Below, one piece after another: positions 43,577 to 51,822 of a stretch of 64,000 nt of DNA; positions within the stretch are counted from its first letter, which is position 1; the number at the start of each line of letters is the position of its first letter. The stretch comes from Clostridium transplantifaecale (GTDB taxonomy: Bacteria > Bacillota > Clostridia > Lachnospirales > Lachnospiraceae). The translations under genes were made by a program, and so were the position numbers. The notes under the pieces are model-generated. The model was not told the DNA's origin. It saw nothing but the letters and a program-made list of their open reading frames with translations, and made no database searches. The stretch lies in the NCBI RefSeq assembly GCF_900626075.1, contig NZ_UYZY01000004.1, positions 248,001 to 312,000 on the forward strand, read 5' to 3'.

Positions 43577-43612
43577 ATGAATTGGGTGATGCCCCACTTT
43601 TAACAGAACCTG

Positions 43613-44938
43613 CTAGAACCGGAACAATAGGAAGACTACAGGCGTTGCCAGAATAAGCGACAGCACGACCCTCTCAAACCAGATAATCAGTATATCCTTA
43701 ATGCTGAGTTTAATATCGGTTCCAAGAATACACGGAATCGATGCCGAGAAGAACAGAATCTCGGAAACACACACGATGGCGATAACAGCCTGGGATGCCG
43801 GTGAACCGGCTGCTACGATATTAGCCGGAAGGAACATCTCGGCAAGGCTGATTGCGCAGCCCTTGGCAACCATGGCAGCTTCAGAGCCGAAGCCCAGCAG
43901 CATGGCAAACGGAAGGAATAAGTATCCCAGAATATCAAATACTGGTGTAAATGCGGCAAGTACAAGGCCGAGGAAACCGATTGCCATCAGAGTAGGCCCG
44001 ATATTAAGCGCCATGTTAAGGCCGTCAATAAAGTTTTTTACAAGACCGTCTACAAATTTCGGTGCGCGTGCGCAGGCATGCAACCCCTCATCCACAGCAG
44101 TGGAGACTAATTTTCCTTTTTCAACCTTTGGCTCAGGAATGACTTCCATATCGTTATAACCCTTATCCGACTTCTTGCACAGCGGATAGATGCGGGTGGT
44201 GATGGCGGTAACCACAAATGTGATAATCAGGGTAGCCCAGAAATACAGGTTCCAGTGATCCATCAGTCCCAGAGTTTTTGCAACTACAATCATGAAGGTA
44301 GCGGAAACGGTGGAAAATCCGGTTGCAATGATACTGGCTTCTTTTTCGGAATAAAATCCTTCTTTATAAACCCGGTTGGTAATCAGAAGACCTACCGAAT
44401 AGCTTCCTACGAAAGAAGCTACCGCATCGACGGCGGAACGCCCCGGAGTTTTCCAGATGGGACGCATAACCGGTTTCATAAATACGCCGATAAATTCCAT
44501 GAGTCCGTAATTAATCAGGAAAGACAGGAATACGGCTCCGACGGGTACAAGGATGGTTACAGGAATTACTACTTTGTTAAATACGAATGGCAGCATGTCG
44601 GGGGTGTGGAAACTCTCCGGTCCCCAGCCGAAGATAGCCATGCCTACGACACCGATGCCGATTACTTTAAATATAGAAAAAATGGTGGTTACCACATCTT
44701 TATTCCAGGTTTTGCGGACAAATGGGAGGATTGCTCCCACAACGACAACCAGTCCCGCATAGACTACCTCAAAGTGAGGGATGGAGCGGAGCGCTGTCAC
44801 AATATGGTCAATGGGAATCGATTTTTTACCGCCTACGCTGATTGTGATGAAGAACATAAAAATACCAACCAGATTCAGCAGGACGAATTTCATTACGTTG
44901 GAGCTGCTTCTTGAATTGTCAGTCATTTTCTTTTCCAT
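43613..44938 (-). CDS. YjiH family membrane protein (nucleoside-recognition/Gate domain)
   Basis: This 441-residue membrane protein has about eleven hydrophobic segments. YSVGLLITNRVYKEGFYSEKEASIIATGFSTVSATFMIVVAKTLG is characteristic of YjiH proteins with the Gate (nucleoside recognition) domain also seen in spore maturation proteins and FeoB. It is thought to be a transporter, with unknown substrate. The start is ATG at 44938; the region just upstream holds the palindrome TTGATACGTATCAA. It is divergent from a histidine kinase gene, which may regulate it. Confidence 0.82.
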   Translation of the reverse strand: MEKKMTDNSRSSSNVMKFVLLNLVGIFMFFITISVGGKKSIPIDHIVTALRSIPHFEVVYAGLVVVVGAILPFVRKTWNKDVVTTIFSIFKVIGIGVVGMAIFGWGPESFHTPDMLPFVFNKVVIPVTILVPVGAVFLSFLINYGLMEFIGVFMKPVMRPIWKTPGRSAVDAVASFVGSYSVGLLITNRVYKEGFYSEKEASIIATGFSTVSATFMIVVAKTLGLMDHWNLYFWATLIITFVVTAITTRIYPLCKKSDKGYNDMEVIPEPKVEKGKLVSTAVDEGLHACARAPKFVDGLVKNFIDGLNMALNIGPTLMAIGFLGLVLAAFTPVFDILGYLFLPFAMLLGFGSEAAMVAKGCAISLAEMFLPANIVAAGSPASQAVIAIVCVSEILFFSASIPCILGTDIKLSIKDILIIWFERVVLSLILATPVVFLLFRF

Positions 44939-44965
44939 GTCTGTTTCCCCTTTATCATTATTTTT

Positions 44966-44979
44966 TTGATACGTATCAA
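44966..44979. promoter_or_regulatory. Perfect palindrome TTGATACGTATCAA
   Basis: This 14-bp perfect palindrome lies 28-41 bases before the YjiH-type start codon, in the divergent region with the histidine kinase gene. It also lies downstream of a likely minus-strand -10 element (TTATAC near 44990). Its place suits a repressor site; the protein that binds it is not known. Confidence 0.5.
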
Positions 44980-45209
44980 GTGAATAAAGTATAACATAAA
45001 TAAAATATAAAACGTTTTTTTACACAATATTAACAGCGGTTATCTATCATAATGACATTATCTTATATGAAATGTACATAAAACTACAGGACATTCATGG
45101 TATAATTGGGCAAATGGTAGTAAGGAAGTTAAAAATATGATAAAATCAAAGGGACAAACTGAAAAATATAAATGAAAGCGCCATAAAAAAGAAAAAGGAC
45201 TGGTCCGTT

Positions 45210-47021
45210 ATGAAAATGAACCTGAAGAATAAGATTACATTTAATATCTGCATCATTGTTATTTTATCCCTCGTAGTCATGTGTACATCTCTCTATGCAA
45301 TGTCTGCTTCAATTCTGAGTGAGGATTCCAATACATTTACCGAGGTCCAGATTTTAAGGGCCCAGGAGAAAATAGAACTTCAGGTGGATAAGATACGTCT
45401 GGAGACGCTGGCCCTGTCAAAGGATCAGCGGGTCAGGGATTTTTTTAAGGGTAAGCTCGGAACAGAGGAACTGAACCGTTACCTTACGGAAGAGATGGAG
45501 ACGATGAACCGGGAAGCGGAAAGCTATTATTATAAAGATCTATTTTGTCTGGATCTGGACGGTGTCATTACATCATCGACGATGCCTAATGCAATGTATG
45601 TGGATCTTTCCAGCAGAAAATATGTCCAGGAAAGCTTTAAACAAAGCACGACGGCGACAAGTGATATCCTGATTGCCCTGACCGATCAGGCCAGCATAGT
45701 CAACACGACACATCCGGTATTTGACGAAAACGGAGGGATGCTGGGCCTGTTCGGCATTGCCATCCGGGCTGAGAAGTTTGTCGGTTTCATCAAAAACTTT
45801 GCCATTGGAGAAAACGGCTATTTTTCTATTGTCGATTCAAACGGGCTGGTTCTGTCCCACCGGGATCCTGCGCTGATTGGGCATCCGGCTGCCGAGGTAC
45901 TGCCGTTTTTTTCCGAAATGAATGGCGAAGAGCCGGGAGAAATATACAAACATGTGGATCATGATTATGTCTGCTCCTATAAAAAAATGGATCAGAACGA
46001 CTGGGTGCTGTATACCGTGATGCCCCGGCGGGAACTGGCCGCAAAATCGCTTCAGCTTTTAAAGTCTGTTATTATATTTGGTACGATTATCTCGGGATGC
46101 GCTATATTTGCCAGCATCTATTTTTCAAATAAAATTTCTTCGCCGATCGACAGTATTACGGAATATATCAACAGCGCGGAGAGCGGGAATGATTTTCTGG
46201 GAAATTCGATTAGTGAGACGATAGAAAATGTGAAGACAAATGCATTTGACAAGGAGGCCCATGCCCTGATCCAGAAGTCCAGGACCCTGACGGCGTCCCT
46301 GGAGATGAAATCCTATCTGACAGCCCGTTTCCTGTCTGCTTTGTCCCATGACATAAGGACGTCCCTGACCCTGATAAAAGGATATTCAAAGGGAATTCTC
46401 TCGGGCCTGGTGGAGGACGAGGAGACAAAGGAACGGTTTATCCAGGAGATATACAGAAGCGCCGACACGCTGGAGAGGATATCCTATGACGTGCTGGACA
46501 GCACCTATGAGGCCCAGAACAGCGAACAGATTAATAAGGAGATTGTCTACGCGGAAGAATTCTGCGAATCCCTCTACCAGACGGCCCAGGCTTATGTGGA
46601 GAATTCCGACAGGCTCTTTGAGGGGAGCCTTGAGAAAGCCGGCGGCAAACTTTTTATCAGTGATGTGAAGATAATACGGGTATGGCAGAATATGCTGAGC
46701 AACGCAGTAAAATATTCCGCGCCCTATTCAACGGTTTCGATCCGTATTACCCTTGAAAACGGGCAGTTTCTGTTCCAGATAACGGATCAGGGAATGGGGA
46801 TCAGTGCGGATGAGAGGGAATATATCTTTGATATGTTCTATAAAGGGGATCCGTCGCAGAAGGAGAGTTACGGACTGGGGCTCTATGTGTCCAAACGGAT
46901 CCTGGAAGCACACGGTTCCAAACTCTGTTTTGAATCGGAGCCGGGCAAGGGGAGCACATTCTGGTTTAAGCTGCCGGCAATGGCGGATACAAACGGCGAC
47001 GCCTCTGAAGCAGAGGCGTGA
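45210..47021 (+). CDS. Membrane sensor histidine kinase with dCache-type sensor
   Basis: This 603-residue protein has membrane helix 1 (~9-31), an extracellular double-Cache sensor region (~35-285; YYKDLFCLDLDGVITSS, GYFSIVDSNGLVLSHRDP), and helix 2 (~288-310). A HisKA domain follows with SALSHDIRTSLTLIKGYS (phosphorylated His380), then an ATPase domain (WQNMLSNAVKYS, DQGMGIS, SYGLGLYVSKRILEAHG). Such kinases detect small organic ligands. Its likely partner is the OmpR-type regulator encoded convergently at 47102-47782, an unusual arrangement for such pairs. The YjiH gene is divergent upstream. Confidence 0.92.
   Translation: MKMNLKNKITFNICIIVILSLVVMCTSLYAMSASILSEDSNTFTEVQILRAQEKIELQVDKIRLETLALSKDQRVRDFFKGKLGTEELNRYLTEEMETMNREAESYYYKDLFCLDLDGVITSSTMPNAMYVDLSSRKYVQESFKQSTTATSDILIALTDQASIVNTTHPVFDENGGMLGLFGIAIRAEKFVGFIKNFAIGENGYFSIVDSNGLVLSHRDPALIGHPAAEVLPFFSEMNGEEPGEIYKHVDHDYVCSYKKMDQNDWVLYTVMPRRELAAKSLQLLKSVIIFGTIISGCAIFASIYFSNKISSPIDSITEYINSAESGNDFLGNSISETIENVKTNAFDKEAHALIQKSRTLTASLEMKSYLTARFLSALSHDIRTSLTLIKGYSKGILSGLVEDEETKERFIQEIYRSADTLERISYDVLDSTYEAQNSEQINKEIVYAEEFCESLYQTAQAYVENSDRLFEGSLEKAGGKLFISDVKIIRVWQNMLSNAVKYSAPYSTVSIRITLENGQFLFQITDQGMGISADEREYIFDMFYKGDPSQKESYGLGLYVSKRILEAHGSKLCFESEPGKGSTFWFKLPAMADTNGDASEAEA
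46999..47019 (+). terminator. Hairpin overlapping the kinase stop codon
   Basis: ACGCCTCTG (46999-47007) and CAGAGGCGT (47011-47019) form a perfect 9-bp stem with a 3-base loop; the stop TGA begins at its last base. No T run follows. It separates the convergent kinase and regulator genes and could slow or end transcription from either side. Confidence 0.5.
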
Positions 47022-47101
47022 TGGCGAATCGGTACAGTCCGATTAAGCGGATACGGCCAGGGGAACCGTTTCAGACATTCCGGGAGTCTGTCTTCCTGAT
47101 A

Positions 47102-47782
47102 CTACCGCAGTTCGGCCTCAAACATATATCCGACGCTGCGGATGGATTTGATGAATCCTTCCCCGCCGCCCAATTTCAGTCGAAGCCGTTTAATGTAAGT
47201 ATTGACAATGTTTTCATCATACAGATCACTTTCCCATACATCGGCCAGAATCTGCTTTCTGCTGACCGCGGTAAATGCGTGATCGACCAGGTAGACAAGC
47301 AGGCGGAATTCCGTGTTGGACATGCGGATCTCTTCACTGCCTTTCGTCACCCGGTATGCGCTGCGGTAAATTTTGTAATCTTCAAATTCAATGGGGGCTT
47401 CCATGGTGCGCGATGCTTTAAAACGTTCCACCCGCCCGATATGGGCGCGCACCCTGGCCAGCAGCTCCACGGGATCGAACGGTTTCACAATATAGTCATC
47501 GGCTCCCGCGCCCAGGGCCTGTACCTTGTCAAAGGAAGCGGCATTTGCGCTCAGCATGATAATCGGGACATTGCTGAGCTGCCGGATGCGGCGGCACACT
47601 TCGACGCCGTCCATTCCGCGCATATTGATATCCAGGATAATGAGATCCACGGTTTCGTCAAACAGTGCCAGGGCGTCCTTTCCGCTTTCGGCGCACAGGG
47701 TCAGAAAACTATACAGTCTCATATATTCTTCCAACATTTTTACGACTCGTTTGTCATCATCTACAATCAGGATTTTTTTCAT
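47102..47782 (-). CDS. OmpR/PhoB-type response regulator
   Basis: This 226-residue protein has a receiver domain (~1-118; acidic DDD at 8-10, phosphorylated Asp51 in LIILDINM, Lys100 in VKPF). A C-terminal winged helix follows (~128-225; MSNTEFRLLVYLVDHAFTAVSRKQIL, VNTYIKRLRLKLGG). It would receive a phosphoryl group from the histidine kinase encoded tail-to-tail at 45210-47021. The start codon is ATG at 47782. The 837-base region in front of it contains two copies of a ~200-bp repeat. Confidence 0.92.
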   Translation of the reverse strand: MKKILIVDDDKRVVKMLEEYMRLYSFLTLCAESGKDALALFDETVDLIILDINMRGMDGVEVCRRIRQLSNVPIIMLSANAASFDKVQALGAGADDYIVKPFDPVELLARVRAHIGRVERFKASRTMEAPIEFEDYKIYRSAYRVTKGSEEIRMSNTEFRLLVYLVDHAFTAVSRKQILADVWESDLYDENIVNTYIKRLRLKLGGGEGFIKSIRSVGYMFEAELR

Positions 47783-47918
47783 TGGCGTGTGATTCCCTCT
47801 CAGAACATTATTTTATGATGCTATAATCTTATTATAGGAAGGATAGGGAGGGAAAGCAAGGGGAGGTTGAAAAATGAGGGGACTTTTGCAGGGGATGGAC
47901 TGGGGAATATGGGGGGAG

Positions 47919-48120
47919 GTCTTCAGTCCCGGCGAGGATGGTTGCGGAGGGGGAATACGGGCTGAAAAAATTCCTACGGGGACTCGCTTGCGCTTGTGGA
48001 ATGCGAAGCGGCTGCTAACCTCGTATAAGACCTCGGTAAGCACCGTCGGATTCCAAGGTCCCCTGCGGAATATTTTCACCCTCCGTCCCCCCTGGGATGT
48101 GCGTCGACGGGACTGAAGAC
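47919..48120 (+). repeat. Structured ~200-bp repeat element, copy 1
   Basis: The element spans from GTCTTCAGTCCC at the left end to GGGACTGAAGAC at the right end, which are inverted repeats of each other. A second copy in inverse orientation lies at 48238-48437. The core contains GAAAAAATTCCTACGGGGAC, CTTGTGGAATGCG, AGCGGCTGCTA and GGATTCCAAGGTCCCC. Internal pairing is visible (GGGGAC with GTCCCC, TGGAAT with ATTCCA). It has no convincing reading frame. A miniature non-coding mobile element or structured RNA is likely; no target-site duplication was found. Confidence 0.75.
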
Positions 48121-48237
48121 CGGGATGGGATCGGCCCCCGTCCGCCGGCTCTGCAGAGGCCGGTGTCCTCTTTTTCAAAGGGAGAGGATTATCAGCGGCC
48201 GAAGGCCGTGTACGGGATGGGGCTCGACGCGCTGGGC

Positions 48238-48437
48238 GTCTTCAGTCCAGGTCATAGTGTTCCGGCGGGGGAGGAGAGCGAAAACTTTCCGAAGGGGACC
48301 TTGGAATCCGCCGGTGCTTGCTGAGGTTTTACACGAAGCTAGCAGCCGCTGCGCATTCCACAAGCGGGAGCGAGTCCCCGTAGGAATTTTTTCGGCTCGG
48401 ATTCCCCGCCCTGCCAATCCCGCCCGGGACTGAAGAC
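48238..48437 (-). repeat. Structured ~200-bp repeat element, copy 2 (inverted)
   Basis: The reverse complement of this segment aligns with 47919-48120 over its whole length at roughly 80% identity by eye, with the same GTCTTCAGTCC ends and the same conserved core. Differences are scattered, and several fall in predicted stems. The 117-base stretch between the copies is GC-rich and contains GCCGAAGGC-like hairpins. The two copies together make a large inverted repeat in the divergent region before the 48620 gene. Confidence 0.75.
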
Positions 48438-48516
48438 TCATTCCCCATCTCCCATCCCATACCCCCCTTCCTGCCGCATCCTCATTTCTCCCATCCCCCA
48501 GAAGAAACATTTCTGC

Positions 48517-48545
48517 TTGCAATCCATTTACGAATCCAGTATAAT
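48517..48545 (+). promoter_or_regulatory. Promoter of the first ADP-ribosylglycohydrolase unit
   Basis: TTGCAA (48517-48522) and TATAAT (48540-48545) are separated by 17 bases. Transcription would start near 48552, inside the LacI-type operator at 48547-48564. Confidence 0.78.
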
Positions 48546-48546
48546 T

Positions 48547-48564
48547 AGAGTAACCGGTTTCTCT
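48547..48564. promoter_or_regulatory. LacI-type operator, site A
   Basis: AGAGTAACCGGTTTCTCT is a near-perfect palindrome centred on CCGG, lying directly after the -10 element. Its reverse complement matches site B (53285-53302) at 16 of 18 positions. The LacI gene at 51823 between the two units is the obvious candidate regulator. Confidence 0.8.
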
Positions 48565-48619
48565 AATAAAAGTTCGACTAATTAAAACAGTGTGAAAATT
48601 CACAGGAGGGCATTAAAAA

Positions 48620-50737
48620 ATGGTGAAAGATTATCTGGAAAAAGTGTATTCGGGGTTTCTGGGAATGAATATTGGAATCCGTCTCGGAGCTCCGGTGGAG
48701 CCGACTATCTGGAGTTATGACAGAATACGGAAAACTTATGGAGAAATCACAGATTATGTAAAGGAATTTAAAAATTTTGCTGCCGATGACGATGCCAACG
48801 GCCCCGTGTTTTTTATAAGAGCTCTTTATGACGATGCGAAAGACAGGGAGCTTGTACCGCAGGATGTTGCCAGAGCCTGGCTCAATTATGCCAGGGAGGG
48901 TGTCGGCATGTTCTGGTGGGGAGGCTACGGAACGAGTACCGAGCATACCGCTTATCTGAACCTGAAAAATGGTATTGAAGCGCCTCAGTCGGGTTCCATT
49001 GAGCAGAATGGGCTGATCCTGGCGGAACAGATCGGGGGACAGATTTTTACTGATACATGGGGACTTGTGAATCCCTGTAATCCAAAGAAAGCCGCGGATT
49101 ACGGCGAGGCGGCGGCCAGTGTATCCCACGGCGGGGAAGGAGTGCTGGGAGCCAGATTTTTCTGCGCCGCTATTGCCAGGGCATTTGAGTCGGACGACAT
49201 TTTTGATATCATGGAGACAGGACTTGCCGAGATTCCAAAGGACAGCCTGTATCACCGGGTGGCCGATGCAGTTCTCGATTTCTACCGCGCCCATCCGGAG
49301 GAGGAGTCCTGGCGCGACTGCTATCAGATGCTGGTGCGCGACTGGGGATACGATAAATACCAGGGAGTATGCCACATCATTCCCAATGCCGGAGTCTGCT
49401 TTATGGCTATGGCTTACGGCAAAGGGCAGTTTGACAGGACCGTTGAGATTGCGACAATGGCAGGCTGGGATACGGACTGCAACGCAGGTAATGTGGGCAC
49501 GGTACTTGGAGTGGCCTGCGGCCTTAAGGGGATTCCGGAGCGTTACAGAAAGCCGGTTAACGATGGAATTGTGTGCTCCAGCATATCAGGATATCTGAAT
49601 ATCCTTGATATCCCAACCTTCTCGAAAGAACTGGCAATGCTCGGTTACCGTCTGGCAGGAGAGAAGGCTCCGGCCGAGCTTGAAGGAAGCTTTAAGAATG
49701 GAGAAGTTCATTTTGACTTTGAACTGCCGGGCAGCACCCACAATATGCGCCTTTCGGATCCGTTCTTCTGCGCCCTGTCCCATTCACAGGATCAGGCATA
49801 CAGCGGAACAGGCTCCCTCAAAATTCTCGTGGACCGCATGGTGCGCGGAGACCAGTGCAAGGTATTCTACAAACCATTTTATACCAGAAATGATTTCTCG
49901 GACGAGAGATACAGCCCTGTATTTTCACCGACTGCATACCCGGGGCAGAAGGTTACGATGAAACTTTACCTGGATCAGTGGGAGGGCTGGGAGACACTCG
50001 GGATCGCTCCTTTCGTACATACGGTTTATGGAAAAGAAAACCTGCTTCAGGGATACATTAAGCTTGTTCAGGAACAGTGGATCAACGTTGAATTTACAAT
50101 TCCTGATGTGGACGGCGATATTGTGGATGAAGTCGGAATTGTGATCGAGGGATATTCCCCTTCGAAGAAAAAAAGCCTTGGCCTGATTTACCTGGATGAC
50201 TTTACTATTACCGGACCGGCGGCCTATACGATTGACATCAAAAAACAGAAAAAAGAATTCGGCTGCGTCACGCCGTTCTCTACCGATCATGGGGCATGGG
50301 ACCTGTACGGGGGCACGATGAATTTGATGCGTAACGAGGAGGCATTCGCTTATACCGGAAATTATTACAGTACGGATTACAGGATTGCTGCAACAGTAAT
50401 TCCGCGCCACGGCGCATCGCACCTGATTACTGCGAGAGCACAGGGAGCAAAGCGTTTTTATGCCGCGGGTTTTGATGAAGAGGGAAAAGCCGTATTGCTT
50501 AAAAATGACTTCGGCATCGAAGTTCTGGCCGAGTGCGGTTTCCCGTGGGAATACGGCAGAGAATACAGAATGGAGATGGAATGTATCAAAGGACGAATCA
50601 TATTTAAGATCGACGGGGAAAAAGTCCTGGAAGCAGAGGACACGTGTTTTGCAAACGGAATGTTCGGCTGCGGTTCCCTGAAGACGGGACGCACCTCCTA
50701 CGCGGATTTTGCCTATACAGATTTACAGGCACAATGA
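48620..50737 (+). CDS. ADP-ribosylglycohydrolase family protein with C-terminal beta domains
   Basis: The 705-residue protein has no signal peptide. The N-terminal ~340 residues follow the ADP-ribosylglycohydrolase fold (KVYSGFLGMNIGIRLGAPVEP, FAADDDANGPVFFI, SHGGEGVLGARFF, MAGWDTDCNAGNVGTVLGVACG), but the metal motifs differ from the usual TDDT and GDAxG. The C-terminal ~350 residues look like two beta-sandwich domains, the second resembling glycan-binding/DUF1080-like folds. It probably cleaves an N- or O-glycosidic bond to ribose or another sugar. It starts at ATG after GGAGG, behind a LacI-controlled promoter, and precedes a ribokinase-type gene. Confidence 0.83.
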   Translation: MVKDYLEKVYSGFLGMNIGIRLGAPVEPTIWSYDRIRKTYGEITDYVKEFKNFAADDDANGPVFFIRALYDDAKDRELVPQDVARAWLNYAREGVGMFWWGGYGTSTEHTAYLNLKNGIEAPQSGSIEQNGLILAEQIGGQIFTDTWGLVNPCNPKKAADYGEAAASVSHGGEGVLGARFFCAAIARAFESDDIFDIMETGLAEIPKDSLYHRVADAVLDFYRAHPEEESWRDCYQMLVRDWGYDKYQGVCHIIPNAGVCFMAMAYGKGQFDRTVEIATMAGWDTDCNAGNVGTVLGVACGLKGIPERYRKPVNDGIVCSSISGYLNILDIPTFSKELAMLGYRLAGEKAPAELEGSFKNGEVHFDFELPGSTHNMRLSDPFFCALSHSQDQAYSGTGSLKILVDRMVRGDQCKVFYKPFYTRNDFSDERYSPVFSPTAYPGQKVTMKLYLDQWEGWETLGIAPFVHTVYGKENLLQGYIKLVQEQWINVEFTIPDVDGDIVDEVGIVIEGYSPSKKKSLGLIYLDDFTITGPAAYTIDIKKQKKEFGCVTPFSTDHGAWDLYGGTMNLMRNEEAFAYTGNYYSTDYRIAATVIPRHGASHLITARAQGAKRFYAAGFDEEGKAVLLKNDFGIEVLAECGFPWEYGREYRMEMECIKGRIIFKIDGEKVLEAEDTCFANGMFGCGSLKTGRTSYADFAYTDLQAQ

Positions 50738-50863
50738 GGAAGTGTACGGAGAACGTGTAATTGACAAAATAAAGGTATCATGATGCTGGAAGAGCAAGGC
50801 TGATGTCCGCGGGAACGGCGGTTACGGAGTGAGCACAGCCGGAAGAAAGGTTTGGGTGTAAGA

Positions 50864-51757
50864 ATGAAAATATTGAATTTTGGTTCCCTTAATATTGATA
50901 ATGTCTATACCGTGGATCATTTCATACGTCCCGGTGAGACGATGAGTTCCCTTGGGATGGAAGTATTCTGCGGCGGCAAGGGCCTGAACCAGTCTATCGC
51001 TATGGCCCGTGCAGGGGCGCAGGTCTGGCACGCGGGAGCTGTGGGCAGGAACGACGGCGGGAAACTGCTGGAACTTCTGGCGGAGTCGGGCGTAAACACA
51101 GAATTTGTGCGCAAGACGGACGGTGTGTCGGGCCATACGATCATCCAGGTGGATAAGAACGGCCAGAACTGCATCATTCTGTACGGCGGTGCGAACCAGG
51201 AAATCACATCGGGCCAAATCGACGAAACACTGTCTCATTTTGGGGAGGGAGACATTCTACTGCTTCAGAATGAGATAAACGGACTTGCCGGACTGATCGA
51301 AAAGGCATCGGAAAAGGGGATGAAGATTTACCTGAATCCTTCTCCGGCGACAAAGGAGCTGCTGGAACTTCCGCTGGAGCTTGTGGATTGCTTTATCCTG
51401 AACGAGGTGGAGGGGGCTGATATCTGCGGACAGGAGGCAAAGGAGGAAGAGATTCCCTGCCTTCTGCGTGGAAAATATCCCCGCGCCGTGGTTCTTTTGA
51501 CTCTCGGCAGCAGGGGATGTATTTACTACGACGGTGAAAAACGTTATGAACAGCCGGCTTTCCGTGTCGATGCGGTTGATACGACGGCGGCAGGGGATAC
51601 ATTTACAGGGTATTTTATTGCCTCGGCGGTAAAAGGGAGCACGGTGCCGGAAGCTCTTTTGAAGGCAACGAAAGCCGCGGCTATTACTGTAATGGGAAAA
51701 GGGGCGGCTCCTTCCATTCCCTGGGAAAAACAGGTAGAAGAAGCAAAATTGCCTTAG
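50864..51757 (+). CDS. Ribokinase-type PfkB family carbohydrate kinase
   Basis: This ~297-residue PfkB kinase has signature 1 GGKGLNQSIAMARAGAQVWHAGAVGRNDGG (~33-62), and signature 2 in DAVDTTAAGDTFTGYFIAS (~240), with the catalytic Asp. ILNEVEGADI and LTLGSRGCIYY are also typical of ribokinases. It would phosphorylate ribose or a related sugar released by the neighbouring glycohydrolases. ATG at 50864 is chosen although the AAAGG site is somewhat distant; an in-frame TTG at 50852 is the alternative. It lies 126 bases after the glycohydrolase gene and 65 before the LacI gene. Confidence 0.88.
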   Translation: MKILNFGSLNIDNVYTVDHFIRPGETMSSLGMEVFCGGKGLNQSIAMARAGAQVWHAGAVGRNDGGKLLELLAESGVNTEFVRKTDGVSGHTIIQVDKNGQNCIILYGGANQEITSGQIDETLSHFGEGDILLLQNEINGLAGLIEKASEKGMKIYLNPSPATKELLELPLELVDCFILNEVEGADICGQEAKEEEIPCLLRGKYPRAVVLLTLGSRGCIYYDGEKRYEQPAFRVDAVDTTAAGDTFTGYFIASAVKGSTVPEALLKATKAAAITVMGKGAAPSIPWEKQVEEAKLP

Positions 51758-51822
51758 AGGAATTTTCAAACACGCTTTAGAGTGTGGCGTCTCTGAGTCT
51801 TAAATAAGGCGGGGGAGTGTAT

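Noticed and set aside
47813..48433. Several open frames of 75-142 codons on both strands within the repeat elements
   Set aside because: They cover the inverted repeats, differ between the two copies and have no ribosome-binding site; the shared feature is structure, not coding.
47919..48437. CRISPR array
   Set aside because: Only two ~200-bp inverted copies are present, with no short regularly spaced repeats and no cas genes nearby.
48578..49375. Minus-strand open frame of 265 codons at the start of the glycohydrolase gene
   Set aside because: The plus-strand gene has clear family motifs and a ribosome-binding site; the antisense frame has neither.
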